The notes beneath the pieces were generated by a model. The model was not told the DNA's origin and searched no databases. It saw nothing but the letters and a program-made list of their open reading frames with translations. From contig OX392538.1 of NCBI GenBank assembly GCA_947623455.1, positions 22,567,001-22,631,000 of the forward strand: a stretch of 64,000 nt of DNA, read 5' to 3'. This document shows, piece after piece, positions 11,507 through 25,500 of this stretch. A program made the translations under genes and the position numbers. How positions within the stretch are numbered: the first letter of the stretch is position 1; each line of letters begins with the position of its first letter. The stretch is from Mimachlamys varia. Taxonomy: Eukaryota; Mollusca; Bivalvia; Pectinida; Pectinidae.

Positions 11507-12504
11507 ACAATATATAGTGCTCCATTCTTGAGAATATTGTTGCATTGCTTGCATATTTACATATCATAAGGTAAAAACTATCCACGATGGCGTATGTACA
11601 AATTAAATAAGCCGATCGTAGACCAAACATACTCGTATGGGTAAATGACAATAGTTAACACGTACATGTAGGGACTACAAATACAAAAACAATATGTTTA
11701 TGTTTTGCTTCCTATTGACGCTTAGAGGTGGGAGAGCTGCCGGTTTCTTTCTCCGCACAATTTGGCTGATATCGATCACACGATGACATACAAGGGATGT
11801 TCGATAACTTTGGCAAATTACCTGTTTTCTCAGAAAAGCTTATCAAAATCTGAATGCGTTTTGTTTAATGTTACCTTCAAAACGATTCCCCTTTAACTTC
11901 ACACCCCCTTTTTATCTTTGAAACAATTTTCATACTCCTCTTTGGGTATATTAATCAGTATGTGGGTATTTTTTTTAATTTCGGAAAGAGGAAAAATGAC
12001 ACGTGGCAAGGTCTATAAATACATAGACCTTTTCCGACTTAAAAAAAAAACAACCAAAAAGCTGGATTACAGTTGCTGGTTTGTGGGCTGGGGCATTCAT
12101 TGGAAATGCTAGAGACCTGTTTTCGGACGAATGTTTTCTTATTTGTGTTTGCAATTTTTCAGAACTACATTCTTATGGAAACTTCCAGACACACACGTAC
12201 CCTTTGGAACAGCAATTTGCATGATTGGTCCACTATCATTTTTTTTTTTTTTTTTTAAATTGCGTAAAACACCTTCCTTACTGTCGTTTAGCAATACTGG
12301 GCGTTTTTGCATGTTTCAAAGCCCATATCCTATTGTTGGTGGATTTTTCAGTCCCCGAGGTTTGCTGGAGCCTCCATAGCCATGCGAGCGATACAGAAGT
12401 GTATCGTGGGTTTCCGACGATGCCATAGCCACAATTATCTCATTTGAGTAGTACACGATTTGAAATAATACAGTACTAATTTACTTGTAATTATATTTCT
12501 TCAT
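11507..12504. other. Gene-free stretch
   Basis: AT-rich with poly-T/A tracts (12238-12256). The end (about 12430-12480) carries a dispersed motif (ATTATCTCATTTGA, GTAGTACACGATTTGAA) that recurs near 28150-28215 and 33230-33295 and marks an unclassified repeat family. No coding signature. Confidence 0.5.
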
Positions 12505-12690
12505 TCATAAAGTATAACCTGGCCTGACCTTTTTCGGCATTCTGTATGTATTTTCTAAATTTACGACATCTTTACTCTTGGGATCATAAAAATGCGCCCA
12601 TGTCTCATCACCCATTTTGAGACTATCAAATGCCCTTTTCTGATATTTTGGGTACTTCTTTAGCAGTTTCTTAGCCATTTGTACCATTTC
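12505..12690 (-). pseudogene. mariner-type transposase fragment
   Basis: A minus-strand open segment of about 61 codons reads MVQMAKKLLKKYPKYQKR, then MGDETWAHFYDPKSK, then PKKVRPG. The GDETW-x-FYDP block with the following K-rich region is the second catalytic segment of mariner (IS630/Tc1/mariner) transposases. The rest of the roughly 345-residue protein is absent on both sides, so this is a relic. No TIRs were identified. Confidence 0.7.
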
Positions 12691-13272
12691 TGCTCGTCAG
12701 TGTGTAAATGTGGGATCCAACGAGCACTTATTTTCCTAATCTTGAGAATTTACTTCAGAATGAAGTGAACAGAATAGATGGATGCTAAACCCAACTTTGT
12801 CATCATCCTGCTAGCTGTCTGACCGTATAACGCGCGTCTTTCTCAATGTTTACTTGATTTTATTGACGTTCGATTCGGTGGTAACCGCAGACCCAGGTCT
12901 ACCTGAGTAAAGGGCAACTTTGACTGATCAGTGACCAGAACAAAATTTAGTAAACTATCTATAAACTGTGGAAAATGACATTCGTTTGCCCCCATAAACA
13001 ACACATATCTCATTTTGTATATTTTTGACGCTCAAACCCAACTTAGTTAGAGAGGGCTTTTATAAAGCCCCTGATTTTAGCGACTTTTTTTTTCGTTTTC
13101 TAACCATTTTCAACACAGCGGTTATTGCAATGGAATCGGTTAGTGGATTTCAACGAAATTTATACACACAATACAGCGATGAGCGGTGAACCAGTTCGTA
13201 CTGCTTTATTGCACGTAAATTACGTGATAGCGAACTTTTGCAAAAAAAATCAAACACTCCTTGTGTGAATAA
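12691..13272. other. Gene-free stretch
   Basis: No coding signature or structured repeat seen between the mariner relic and the small MITE. Confidence 0.45.
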
Positions 13273-13420
13273 CCACAGTTGCTTGAGTTTCTGTCAGTAT
13301 ATAAAGAAATGCTTATATATATGGAGCCGCGGCCGATTACAGAATTACATTACTGTAATGGGAGGCTCATTTCACACATATTTATTTATTATTTACTGAC
13401 AGAAACTCAAGCAACTGTGG
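13273..13420. mobile_element. 148-bp MITE with 27-bp TIRs
   Basis: Begins CCACAGTTGCTTGAGTTTCT and ends with the perfect inverted complement (AGAAACTCAAGCAACTGTGG). The interior has no ORF. The flanks (GTGAATAA and AATAACAA) do not give an unambiguous target duplication, so the superfamily is unassigned. Confidence 0.85.
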
Positions 13421-13529
13421 AATAACAAAGTAGCAATTTATAATGTTGTTTGGAACTCAATGTGTATTGAAGGCCGAACACCTATATACGAAAGCCTAGA
13501 AGGGTCAACTTTTGAAAAGAAAACAAATA

Positions 13530-13635
13530 AAATCGCGTTATTACGCGATTAAAGGCATAATAACGCCTTTCAACAGTCGTTATTACGCGAAAAAGGTCGT
13601 AATAACGCATTTTTAAAAGTCGTTTTCACGCGATA
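13530..13635. repeat. Cluster of GTTATTACGCG-type palindromic motifs
   Basis: Within about 100 bp there are several copies on both strands of CGTTATTACGCG / CGTAATAACG and close variants, spaced by short linkers. CpG-rich motifs stand out in an AT-rich background. The arrangement resembles the subterminal motif clusters of DNA transposons, but no element boundaries were found. Confidence 0.6.
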
Positions 13636-15154
13636 CACAAAAGCTCACTCCAGAAAAACAATTACGCCCCCTCCCAACCCGAAATCTTGGATCCCCCTAT
13701 GCTTCCACATTTCATTTCATTAGGCAATGGTTTATGGCGGAGAAAGCATTTAAAAAAATAACTTTCAATTTGTCATTAACATTTAGGCCGTCAAAGCCCT
13801 TTGCTCTTTACATTTTATCATGATCATATACTTAACATACAGTACACGTACATACCTATTCAATAAATTAATGCATTCTCTACACCTTGCTACCACACCT
13901 AGTAAAATTTGTTCATCAAGAGTTATCGATTTAGAGTGTTGAAATATTACAAATTAGTCCGAGTTGCTTTTGTGAAGAATAAAACCTGTACCCTTAACGG
14001 TTAAAAAGTGAAACCCGGAGATTTTTTTTCGAAAATCATTGCACAAATTTAAGTTTCATCAGACACAGTAAGGGAACCGCTGTCATCGCCTTGGCGTACA
14101 CCTTTGTTCTACAGAAATTGATTACACAAGTTAATTGTATCACTCCATGACCTATTGACATGGAAATATATATGGACCATCTACTACCAATGACCACCCT
14201 ACATATACGATATCATAATAATCAAGTATAGGGTTCACGTTCTTCAGATATTGGACCAGGTGTGGTCTACCGTCATCTACAAACCAATAAACCCGTCGTC
14301 TTGGAGGGGCATAACAAACCAACATGAGATAGTTGTAATTCATTGATTTGCTTTGTGAAAAAAACGCCCTTTCCATGGGTTAAAAGTTACAAACGGACAA
14401 GAATTTCCCGGACAATATTGCACCTTTTTATCTATCTGGAAATCTTTGACCTAATTTGAGGAACTCTCTCATTCTAAATTATAAAATGCATGTATGAACA
14501 AGTTCAAATTGTAATCAGGACCATTACCGAAGTCCTCAAAATGACCCCTGGTAGTCAGAAATTATGTTTGAATAGAGTTTACAGTGTCATCATAGACATT
14601 TGGTCAAAATTAGACATAATGGGGGACCAATGACATCACCTTAGCGTACACTTTGAATGCTTGAATATTTTTTCCCCGATGACGTTGATGGTGAGTTCAC
14701 AGTGACACTGCATTACACATCATCTGTAGGTGATTCAGTTATATCAATCAAGATATCTTTTTAACGGTTAAAAGTGACAGTCCATTTAAGTAACGTAACT
14801 GATCTGTGATCTTTGACCTCTGACCCCATGACTATAGAAGTTTGTCAGTGGGGTACCATTTACATGTACGAATGCCTACAACAGTACAACGTACAAATTA
14901 AAATGTCATGTATATAAACAATATCTACTGTTTCCGAGATAATTAAAAACGGTAATGGCCACAGGAAAAAGGGCCCATAACTCTGGTCAATATCACGGGA
15001 ACATAATGGCGGTGTGAGAGGCAAAAATACATTTGAGGTTTAACATATGTAGAAAGTTTCATAGAAAAAGAGGTACAAAATTGTGTCTACAGACAGATGA
15101 ACAGAAAAAAGACAGACTTTTTTAAGAATACCACCTAACATCATTTGGCAGGGT
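13636..15154. other. Gene-free stretch, dispersed-repeat-like
   Basis: No ORF with a recognisable domain. A pair of related segments (CGCCTTGGCGTACACCTTTG near 14090 and CACCTTAGCGTACACTTTGA near 14640) and a segment with GGGCCCATAACTCTGGTCAA and ACAGACAGATGAACAG (14968-15110) resemble dispersed mollusc repeats. The family is not identified. Confidence 0.45.
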
Positions 15155-15560
15155 AAAAGTACCGTGGAACCTCGCTTAAAGACCACCTCGTTATAAAAGC
15201 CACTTCATTTTAGTCCCAAATTTTTTTCCCTATATATCTTTGTAATTAAGCTTCACTATTAAGACTGCCTCACTATATTAAGACCACCTCGCTATTAAGA
15301 CCAGTTTTGAAAAGTCCCAAATACCGCTTTTGCACTAAGTTTCACCTCACTTCTCAGACCACCAACCACACAGTTTGGTATCAATTTGGCTGCATTATAA
15401 AGCCTATGTATAAACAATTGGACAATGAATACATGTTAAAAAGTAGTTTTCAGAGAAATCTGTCTACATGGTCACCCGCGGGATTAAGAACACTCCGCTA
15501 TTAAGACCACTTTGGTGCGGTCCTTAAGGTAGTCTAAATAGAGAGGTTTCACTATATAGA
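15155..15560. mobile_element. pogo/Tigger-like MITE
   Basis: The left end reads GTACCGTGGAACCTCGCT and the right end GAGAGGTTTCACTATA, an imperfect inverted pair. Inside, short variants of CTCGCTATTAAGACCACC recur at least four times (15170-15310, 15480-15520). Ends of the form GTGAAACCTC and interior AAGACCACCT motifs are characteristic of pogo-type TIRs in invertebrates. No transposase is present. Exact ends and target duplication are not settled. Confidence 0.6.
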
Positions 15561-16142
15561 GATTTCGCCACATATTTCGGCTCTGACGAACAAACATACG
15601 ACACAGATTGAGATCGCCTGCCCAAACACGTGGGATTTTCTCCTGTTTATCCGGTTTCTGTCCACAAAAGGACCCCTTCCGCTGCAGAATCCAATAATAT
15701 TAACTTTTATAATATGATACATTGTACTTTTTCGTTCCACAAGGATGGAGATAAATGAAATGTATATGGTAGATTATGTATTGATATTTTACCTGATAAT
15801 AACAAAACATTACAATGGTCAGCTATTACGATGACTCAATCCTCACATTTTTTTGCGCAAATATATCGGCTGTAGTTCTTGCATTTCAAATGCCAGTTCA
15901 CAGAATATAATATAGTTTTGATAGCAATATTCATTAGAGACATGCATGGACATTTTAAATGCCGAATTGGTTAATAATTGGATGATAAAACAATAGGCTA
16001 GATAAACTGGTCATCCATACCACGGTTTTCATCTCAAAACAGTATCGGAGGTTTACTTCATATTCGAACTGATTGCTACATGTAATTTTCTCTTGCTGTT
16101 GTAATTACTAGTTGGGCACCCTCATCATAATAATCAAGAAAT
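15561..16142. promoter_or_regulatory. Region upstream of the receptor gene
   Basis: 580 bp before the proposed first coding exon at 16143. It should hold the promoter or 5' UTR if exon 1 is correct, but I see no convincing TATA box at a suitable distance and cannot place a transcription start. Confidence 0.25.
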
Positions 16143-16599
16143 ATGTTCAACCTGGTTTTTTTTTGTATTTTATTCATTGGGATAATTTCTAGTTGCCTAG
16201 GTACAGATGATGCAAAGGGAAATAGAAAAATAAAATATGCTGTGCAGGACAGAGGAGAGGAAGGATTCGACGTACCTTACGATGCTAGCAGAGATGACAA
16301 ACATCGGGAGGGGACAGAAATTCAATCGAACACCCATTTCAGCAATAAGAACAAGACAAGTCAACGACATAAGCAGAAACCAGTAGGACCAAATATTCCT
16401 CACGAAAAAAGTTTTCCAACGGAACAGCCAGAGTGTTTAGATACGTCTACGGGATGTGGTAGAAACTACAGTTCTAATACGACAGTAAACAGTGATATCT
16501 CTGTTAATGGGATATTCGCTAATATAACTGCTAATGGAGGTCTGCGATCACATGTTAAAAGGTCAAAGGGTTTAACGACGAGGAAGCAATGCCTTAAGT
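16143..16599 (+). CDS. Receptor exon 1: signal peptide and linker
   Basis: ATG at 16143 opens a strongly hydrophobic leader (MFNLVFFCILFIGIISSCLG) with a plausible cleavage site before TDDAKG. A hydrophilic, Asn/Ser/Thr-rich stretch of about 130 residues follows with NKT, NYS, NTT and NIT sequons. The exon ends ...RKQCLK plus one base at 16599, before the consensus donor GTAAGT at 16600. The single leftover T joins the next exon's TT to make a Phe codon in an open frame. It is a good secreted first exon, but its link to the receptor across 11 kb rests on phase and direction only. Confidence 0.55.
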
Positions 16600-19500
16600 G
16601 TAAGTTTACTTTCCTTGTAGAACATGTTGTAATGTTTGTTATACGTCCGTCTGTCGTTCGTCCATTTCCGACTTTCTTTTAAAATGTAATCACGGGCAAA
16701 GTCAAATCTAAGCAATCTCACATGCTGAATTTTCATAGATCTTTAAGGGCCTAGATTTGTGGCTGACGGCAAAGATTTAAAGTCATGCTTTTTATCCTGC
16801 TTTTCGCTTTCGTATATGATATGTTAACAGTAAAACAAAACAAAATCCTTTTTTGACTTATAATATTACCGCTCATGATATCTGTTTAATTTTATGGTTA
16901 AGAAAGAATCATAATCTAAATAACATCGACAAATACAAAGAACGCCTACATAATCTTCGTCTTCAGAGCAATGTGATCCGGAGACATACTTGTCTTTTAG
17001 CTTCATTTCAAAGATAGCCAAACATCTGTCAAAGGCATTAATGTTTAGACGCCGATTCTACATTTTGATATCTAGAATAGATGCATAGTAAATCATTAAT
17101 ATGGGTATGATATACTGTATTTAAAGTCGAGATGAAAGATTATTTCAAATGATTAAAGATGCCAAATATATAAAAAGCACCATGAATGAAGTTTCATATT
17201 TGTTAAATATTGTGGTGGAGAAATTTCGCGATTTTGAGTTCTGAATTTTATTGCGGGGTTATAACTTCTCTAATCACAATTCACATCTATTTTGAACAAC
17301 TTGCAAAGAGCTCCAAGTGTTTCCAGTGTTTGTTATATTTTGTACAGCTAACAGTAAAGTAACTTAACCATGTTGTGTTTGAACACGCCTAGAGGTGAAG
17401 AGTCGTGCATGTTATGTTTACATTGCAAAATATCAACCACAGTTTTAGTAACAAGATCCATCATAAAATGAATGATATATACTAAGTTTGTTTTGTACAC
17501 AAACATGAAGTCAGCTGTCAAAAACGTAGCGCGACATTTCTTCCAAATGTACAGGTAGACAGAGGGACGGGTACGATGTTTATTGCGGGGCTTCCTTCCG
17601 AATCCATATGGATTAGGAAGGAAGGGGAATTAATGAACAGAGACGAGGGGGGACACCAGTTGAGTCATCTTTATGGCCCTATCTTATCATCCAATAAGGG
17701 GTGTGGGTAAACATCTTACCCGTCCCTCTGTCTACCTGTAGTATTAGAGTACATTTGGACGAAATGTCGCGCTACGTTTTTGACAGGTGACTTCTCTAAC
17801 TCGCCCTATATTATATTTTGGATAGTGAGCTGATTTCAGCGGTCAGAACACCGACACTCGGTTATTGTACTCTTTTCTTGACAAAGGAAACAGACGTTTT
17901 CGAAAGCTTGCAAATTAAGTCTTAAATTCCTGTTTGTGTACAAAACAAACCTAGTATATATCAACAACAGTTTATATTGTTTGTGAATTCGCAAGGCATG
18001 TACGTGTATCTCTTTGATTGAATAGGTATGATCTATATACTGAGTTTGTTTTGTACACATACAGGAATAATTCCTGTTTGGGTACAAAACAAACTCAGTA
18101 TATATCATTCATACCAAACAGATCAATCTTAGTCCTAACAGTATGATCTAACTAAACCACAGGGCAGTAAGTATATTATCGACATCTTCTGTTTACACAA
18201 CCATCTATGTTTTCATGTTTTATATTATTATGTGCATGTACATTGTATTAATCTACATTTTAACTTTAATTTATGCTTGATTTAATATAAAATTGCTTAC
18301 TTTAATAAATGATTTCTTACTGAAATAATATATTATCAATACATAAACAGATATATTACTCATTTTACAAATGTTTAATCACTATAGCTCTAAAAATCAA
18401 ACGTTCTACTTGAATATAATTACTTATTTTTATGGTGGCTGATTACGGCCATCTCGTGTTGTCGTCTTGTCGCTTTGTCGTTTTCATTTACTGCGACAAC
18501 CCGATATTAAGAAGATAAAATGTTGTCTTGTTGCGTTTTCAAACCGCGACAAGGCGACAACACGACAAATCGAAAAGGCGACAACACGACAACACGACAT
18601 TTTGAATACGCTAATTAGCGCGTACGGAATCTCGGGTTGTCGCGGTAAAATGTCGTGTTGTCGTGTTGTCGGGTTGTCGTCTTGTCGCGTTGTCGTTTTC
18701 CTGTTACACATGCGCAAATCATATGTAATAGCTGTTGTGACAGAAAATGTGGTGCCTATGAAAACAAGTAGTTAAACGTTTGTGTGTGTAGGTGTCAACA
18801 TTTCAGATGGGCATGCAAATGGAATATTCGATACTGGCAACGGATAGTTTCACTATTTGTTTACTAAATCAACTTTTTAAATGAATCTTAACAATATAAA
18901 CTGTTCTATAAGTCAAAATTAAAACAATTCAAGTCTTTTTCGATTATCACAAATTGCTTAACTTCCTTATCTAGCCTAGCAAACAAAATGTATGAAGTTG
19001 CTGCTGGAAATCGGGAACGTGAACATATTCCTCATATATATGGAACCAATAAAAAAGTGTAATCTAATATTCTAAGATGAATTTGATAACACTTACCAAA
19101 CATTTTGCACCGAATCTATTTGAATTAAAGGGAGTATGGAATATATATTTTTCTGGGAAATAAAGATGTTTTGTTGGATTCATCGAATTATTTCCATCGG
19201 ATCAAACTACATCAAAACAGGTTTTCAAAATCGTTCATAGACAGCGTTTATTTCTAGGAAGTAAGTTGTTTATACATTTCTAAAATAAAACGGGAATTTC
19301 TCATATGGAAACAAGCTGCCAAGCGCAAATTGATAATAAAACGTAACAGCTTAAATTCAAAACCATTCAGCTAATTATTTCCATCGGATCAAACTATAAA
19401 TCTTAACGGACTTCTTCATTTATGAAATTTAAAAGAAATTCCATTCAAATTGAGAAGGCTTAGACAAGCACAGGGAAGTTTTGCATTGTATCAAGCAACA

Positions 19501-22500
19501 ACTATTACTTTTAAACGAAATTTGAATAATACCGACATTTTTCAACACTGAGGGGATAAACATGAATATGAAGTTAGTTGGTGAGTGGGGAAAGCTTTTA
19601 TATACATATAATATATATATAAGCAAAAACTCCCGCTACCCTTTACCCCACTGCCGAGTGTAAGGGTCACACTCTGTAACAAAGAAGGAGTGTGGTCCTT
19701 ACTCTTGTAATATCCTGCTGTAAACAAACATGCACACTTTTAACAAATATACGTTGAATAATATGATCAGGATATATACTTCAAACACGTGCATTCCGAT
19801 CTAGAATTAGTCCTTCACCAAATACATTGTATCTACCTTCCATTGTTTGATGTGACCTCACGCCTAATATATACTATGAAGTACAATATATAATAGTATA
19901 AAAAGTGATACCCCCTGTTCATAAGTATGATCGAACACCAAATATGTGAAAAAAAGTTCGTTTAAAGAGTTTGACCCTCCCGTTACAGAGTGTGACACCC
20001 CCGTGATAGAGTGTGGCAATCCCTTTGTAGAGTGTGACCCCTCGTTATAGTGAGCGACCCTCCCGTTGTAGAGTGACACCACCATTAAAGAATGTGATCC
20101 CAATTATACAGTGTGACCCTCCCAGTGAAGAGTATGCCCTACGGTTTTAGTATGTGACATCATCGCCATAGAGTGTGACTCCCATTATAGAGTGTGTCCT
20201 TCGCGTTGTAGAGTGTGGCCCTTCAGTTATTGAGGTTGACCCTCCCGTTATAGAGTGTGACTCTCCCGTTATAGAGTGTGTCTCTACCGTTTCAGAGTGT
20301 GACACCCCGTTAAAGAGTTTGACCCCTATTATAGAGTGTGATCCTCCCATTGTAGAGTGTGACAACTCCGTCAAAGGGTATGACTACCATTATGAATGTA
20401 CCCTCCCGATGTAGAGTCTGACCGCCCTTCATAGACTATGACCGTCCCGTTACAGAGTATGACCTTCGAGTGTGACACCATCGTTATAGAGGGTGACCCC
20501 TATTATAGATTGTGACCTTCCCGCTGTAGAGTGTGACACCCCGTTGAAGAGTGTGACCACCATTATTGAGTGTGCCCCTCCCGTTGTTGAGTGTGACCTT
20601 CGAGTTTAAGTATGTAAAACCCCCGTCAAAGAGTTTAACTTTCAGGATTGAGTATGTGACACCACCGTTATAGAGTGTGACCACATTATAAAGTGTGATC
20701 CTCCTGTTGCAGAGTGTGACATCCATATTAAAGAGTGTGGCTGACCTTCATAAAGTGTGACCTTCCCGTTCTAGAGTTAACCTTCGATTTTTTTTGTATG
20801 TGACAACACCGTTTCAGAGTGTGACCCTCGCATTGTGGAGTGTGACTTCTCCGTCAAAGAGTAAGACTACCCTTCATAGACGCTCCCGTAGTGTCCCGAC
20901 GTAGTGTCTACCCTACGAGAGAAAGCTTCGAAATGAGAACTGTGCTCACGTGCACGTGACAACACCTGAATGTTTTCGCGACAGGTCATGACGGCATACC
21001 AGGTTTTATAAACGACCAAAATCTCACCGACACTCCGTTTCATTTAAAATGACCGATTGTACAGTAATAGAAAAATATGTTGATTTTATATTTCAAAATT
21101 ATTTAAATCTGTTTATTTGTATGAACAACCTTGTGTAGGGGAGATACTAGTTACAGTAATAGTCAAACGTACACCCTACGTCCGCAGGTTGCGGCAGGGG
21201 AGATAATACTGAAGGCAAAATTTTAAGTCAAAACTTAATTAAATTATTACTTAAATAGTTTAAACCGACATTTCAGGTTCAGCAATCCAACAGAAAAATG
21301 AAGTTAGTTGATTCTAAAATTAACGTGATATGTAGTATCACTTGCAGATTCTTTATTAAACATATTTTTCTTATTTGATACAAGGCAATATATGCAAATG
21401 AGTTTACACCAAGGTTTTCGATATCCACAATTTCCTTATAAGAAGTGTCTTAAAGGGTGGATCGTGGGTTAGACCAACAGGTGGAAAAGGAAACGTTCGT
21501 TTGGATTGAATGGCAGGGAACATGAGAAGCCGATTCACTCAGAAAAAAACCTGCTTGAGCACTGTTAACCGATCAGAGATGACCGTTAAAGCCTGGTTCT
21601 TGACCTTGTGATATTGAAAAATCTGTGGTGACGCAGATAATTCATAAATTGTTCAATGATATTAAACAAATAATCAGGGGTCAAGTGATTTATCTTTTTA
21701 TACATCAAAATTAATTTGTGCTTATGACGCCTATATTCTAATTTGTCTATACCTGTTTCTTGATACATGTAATTTATAATGTGAAGTACCACTTCACTTC
21801 ACGCGGATGTACCAGACAGTGGTATCTGACGATGTTTTGAGAATCTAATAGACTGGTCCCGTCTGTAGAATAGTATTAAACACATATCAAATTATTTCGA
21901 AAAAAAACCCCAGAACAATTTTGATTATTCGGATGTCTGATTATAATTAACGGAAAGATACGAAAATTCAGTAGAGAACTTCTTAATAAAACTTAAGGAC
22001 TGCCAGTCTATGAATCGGACATCCTCCAAATCCTAGGGCTACGATCACCTACACTCTCTTCACTCCTGGAGTATGTTATGGCAGAGCTGAAGGCTCCGTG
22101 TGCGTCACCTTGTTGATGAGGCAAGAAGACTGGTTCGAACCTTTGATGTACACCAACAGAATTTCGTGGTCACATAACGGAAAAAATTACAAGTTTTGAA
22201 TTTAGTTGCGACTCCCTTGTATTCTTCAAAGTACAGGCATGAAGCTTAGGTTTTTTTTTAACCTGAGCGTGCCTTCAGTTTTTTGGTGGCGTTCTTTTTT
22301 ATACTTTTTATCATTTATTGTTCATAATATACGTTGTTGCTTGCTCACATGATGAAGACGGAACAAACCCCAATCGATATAAAACCTAGTCTGTCAGAGT
22401 TTACAGGTTTGGTTTATTTTTGTTTTACGTCCTATTAAAAGACAGTGTAATTTAAGGACTGCCAGATTTTGGAGGTGGAGGAAAGCCGGAATACCCGGAG

Positions 22501-25500
22501 AAAAAAACACCGGTCTACGGTCCGTACCTGGCAACTGCCCCACGTGGGTTTCGAACTCGCAACCCAGCGGCGGAGGGCTAGTGGTAGAATGTCGAGACAC
22601 AATAACACTTTGCCACAGCAGCTCTCCCAGTTTACAGTTAGCTAAGGGGATCTTATTACACTAAATAAGACCCAATGTGTTCTGATGTGATCATCCCAAA
22701 ACGCTAGCAAAGGTAAGACAAACGCGATATCTGTACAAAGTGCACACAGTATTGATGTTACTACAGATACATATTTCAAATGGAAGAATCGTGAGAATAG
22801 TGTTTTTAAATAACCGTTCTGTAATATACGATACACTTTTCATTGCTTTTATATTGAACAGAGTACATGGTACACTTTTGGATGATACATGTTTCATTAC
22901 TTTTATGTTTTAAAGTGTTACATGGTACACTTTTGTGTGATATACTTTTTATCAGTTTTATGAACAAAAGGATACCATGTTACACTTTTGAACATCGAAG
23001 TTATGAAAAGTGTCTGGCCGCTATTGGCCATTGTAGTAATATGTTGTATTCAATTTGTAAAAGTGCTGTAACGGGCAGGCGGTCACCCATCCAACTACTG
23101 ACCACGCTCACCGTTGCTTAACTAGCGTGAACGGGTCCTTGGGTTAAACGCATGACTGAAAAAGCTTGCTTGCCAGTTAGGCAGTATTTCCCCCTCATAT
23201 ACCTAGCTGGACATTACAGTACAAGAGAATAAGACCAGGTGTTTCCGACGAGTAAGCGTCTTCTGCTTCATCGTCGACTACCGCCGTTGAATTTTCGAAA
23301 TAAGCATAGTGAATGCATTTCCAAGTCTATCTCAAAAGTAATTTTGGCCAAATTGGATTTCCAACAGCTTGGTCCGATAAAACATCTGTATGATGCAGGG
23401 TAGTCCGTTACTGTAGTCCCTGCCACTAGTGTTACCCGGTTTGAGATAGGCTACATTGCCCTTTCAAGCTTTCAAAAGATAAAACCACTCCTCAGCTCTT
23501 TGAAAGCTTTACCTGATTAGTGATACTATAATGCTGTAACTGTTTTACAGGAATATTTATTTTACAAAGTAACAAATTTCATATTGGCATATATATCTTT
23601 TCTATACGGATAACCTATCCAATGAGATTCAAGACTGGAAGTTGAAAGGGGTTCTGGAAAACACACACCGAAAATCTTACCATCCTTTCTGTAAATCACT
23701 CACTATCTCCAAACATACACAATCTTCTTTTCGAATCATAAACTGGTACAACGCGGCAAGGAGTATCATATTAGAGGAAGGAACCACCAATATCATCACA
23801 CACCCTTCTTCTTGCACCAGTCTCTGATCTAGGGCGCGTTTTTTTTATTCTCAAACATGTTTGAGGTTAACTTAAACACATTTTTCAACCACAAACATGT
23901 TTGAGGCTTGGTAAAGAACAATATTAAAACGCGGTTGAAGGTTGAAATAAACAATAATGGCGGACTTTAAAGCATTAGTTGCCGGTTTTGTTCTTTCCGA
24001 AGGAAATGAAGAAGCATTACTACATTATATAGTATTACATCATGTAATGGTATGGGTCAACTTCATTATGTCGTGATTTCTTTACTTCTCACTTTCATTT
24101 GCCATTGTGGCATCATTTGCATTGAGGTAAACTGTAAAAGTTCCTCGATCACCCCCTAGTTCCATCTCAATCATGGTTTGCATGTCCGCCATTTTACAGA
24201 AAAAAGGCTGTTTGTTTATATATCCGCGCGAAATAACTTTATTTCCGGTCGACTTTAATTGCTTAACCAAGGCATTTTTGTGGTTAAAGATTTCCTCAAC
24301 CAATAACCACATTTTCTTAACCATAAAATAAAAAAAACGCTTAACCACAAAAGTGTTTGAGAATAAAAAAACGCGCCCCAGATGACCGTGAACTTACGTG
24401 TGTAGATATGAAAATGTAGCATCATACACGACAAATTCATATCACAACATAAACTATACGTATCAGGCCATTCAGGGATTAGGGGAGCTTTGATTACACA
24501 TCAGCGCATTATTGGACACAATGTGTTTGAAACAATAACAATGTTGTGTTTGAAAAACGTTGAATTTTATATAAAATCAAATCGATCTAATCAGGTGTGC
24601 AGCAATTATGAAATTAAACACCAGAGAACGGCTTCGTTTCTGCTAGTAGTCAATTTAAACAAAATATTTCAGATTAAGATTTTGAAAATTGAATATTAAT
24701 ATTGATTTTAAATGGTTACGTAAAACATCAAAATTTGATTTTTCTGGTTGATTTAAAGGTAAGTAAGACGGTAGGTTACTCTTGGGTTGTTCTATACCTT
24801 CTCTGTTAAATCCCCCGACTACCGCTAATAGTCTATGTATCGATCAGTACTATAGTATTGAGAACTGTTTAGACCAACGGTTATCCGAACAACTTGCGAA
24901 ACGGGAAAAGAAGAAAAACACCATACATGGGATTGTTATCAACAAGAGGCCCAAAGGGAATATATCGTCCACCTGGATATTTGTGCAATCATTCGAACTA
25001 TTCTCAATAACAGCTACTACCATGAATTCAATATATTTGGTCACAGAATGTCCCAAACTTCACTTAGTTTGCTGCTCAAAATCGGTCCGATAAAACTAAA
25101 TAAAGTACAATAATTCTATCAAAATGTACATATAATTAATGAACATTTTAGCAAATATTGTTTCAGTCCTATAACACACATTGCTTTTACTGACAAAATT
25201 ACATAAAGCCCTACCGGGCTTTATTTAGTTTGTCATCAATATATAGCAATGTGTGTTATAGAACTGTAACAACATTTTCTAAAACATTCATTGCTTAAAT
25301 GGTGGTCACACTCTTTAACATGGAGTCACACTCTACAACGGGAGGGTCGCACTGTCTAATGGGATGTCACACTCTACAATTACAAGGTTAAACTCTTCAC
25401 CGAGAAGGTCATACTATAAAAAGGGGGATCATCCTCTTTAACAGGGCTGTCATACTCAACACCGGGAGGGCCACTCTATATAATGGTGGTCACAATATTT

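Noticed and set aside
18467..18775. 102-codon ORF (and the minus 77-codon frame)
   Set aside because: Frames across the TTGTCG/CGACAA motif cluster; composition follows the repeat.
19864..20726. Several 75-80 codon ORFs
   Set aside because: Artefacts of the GAGTGTGAC minisatellite.
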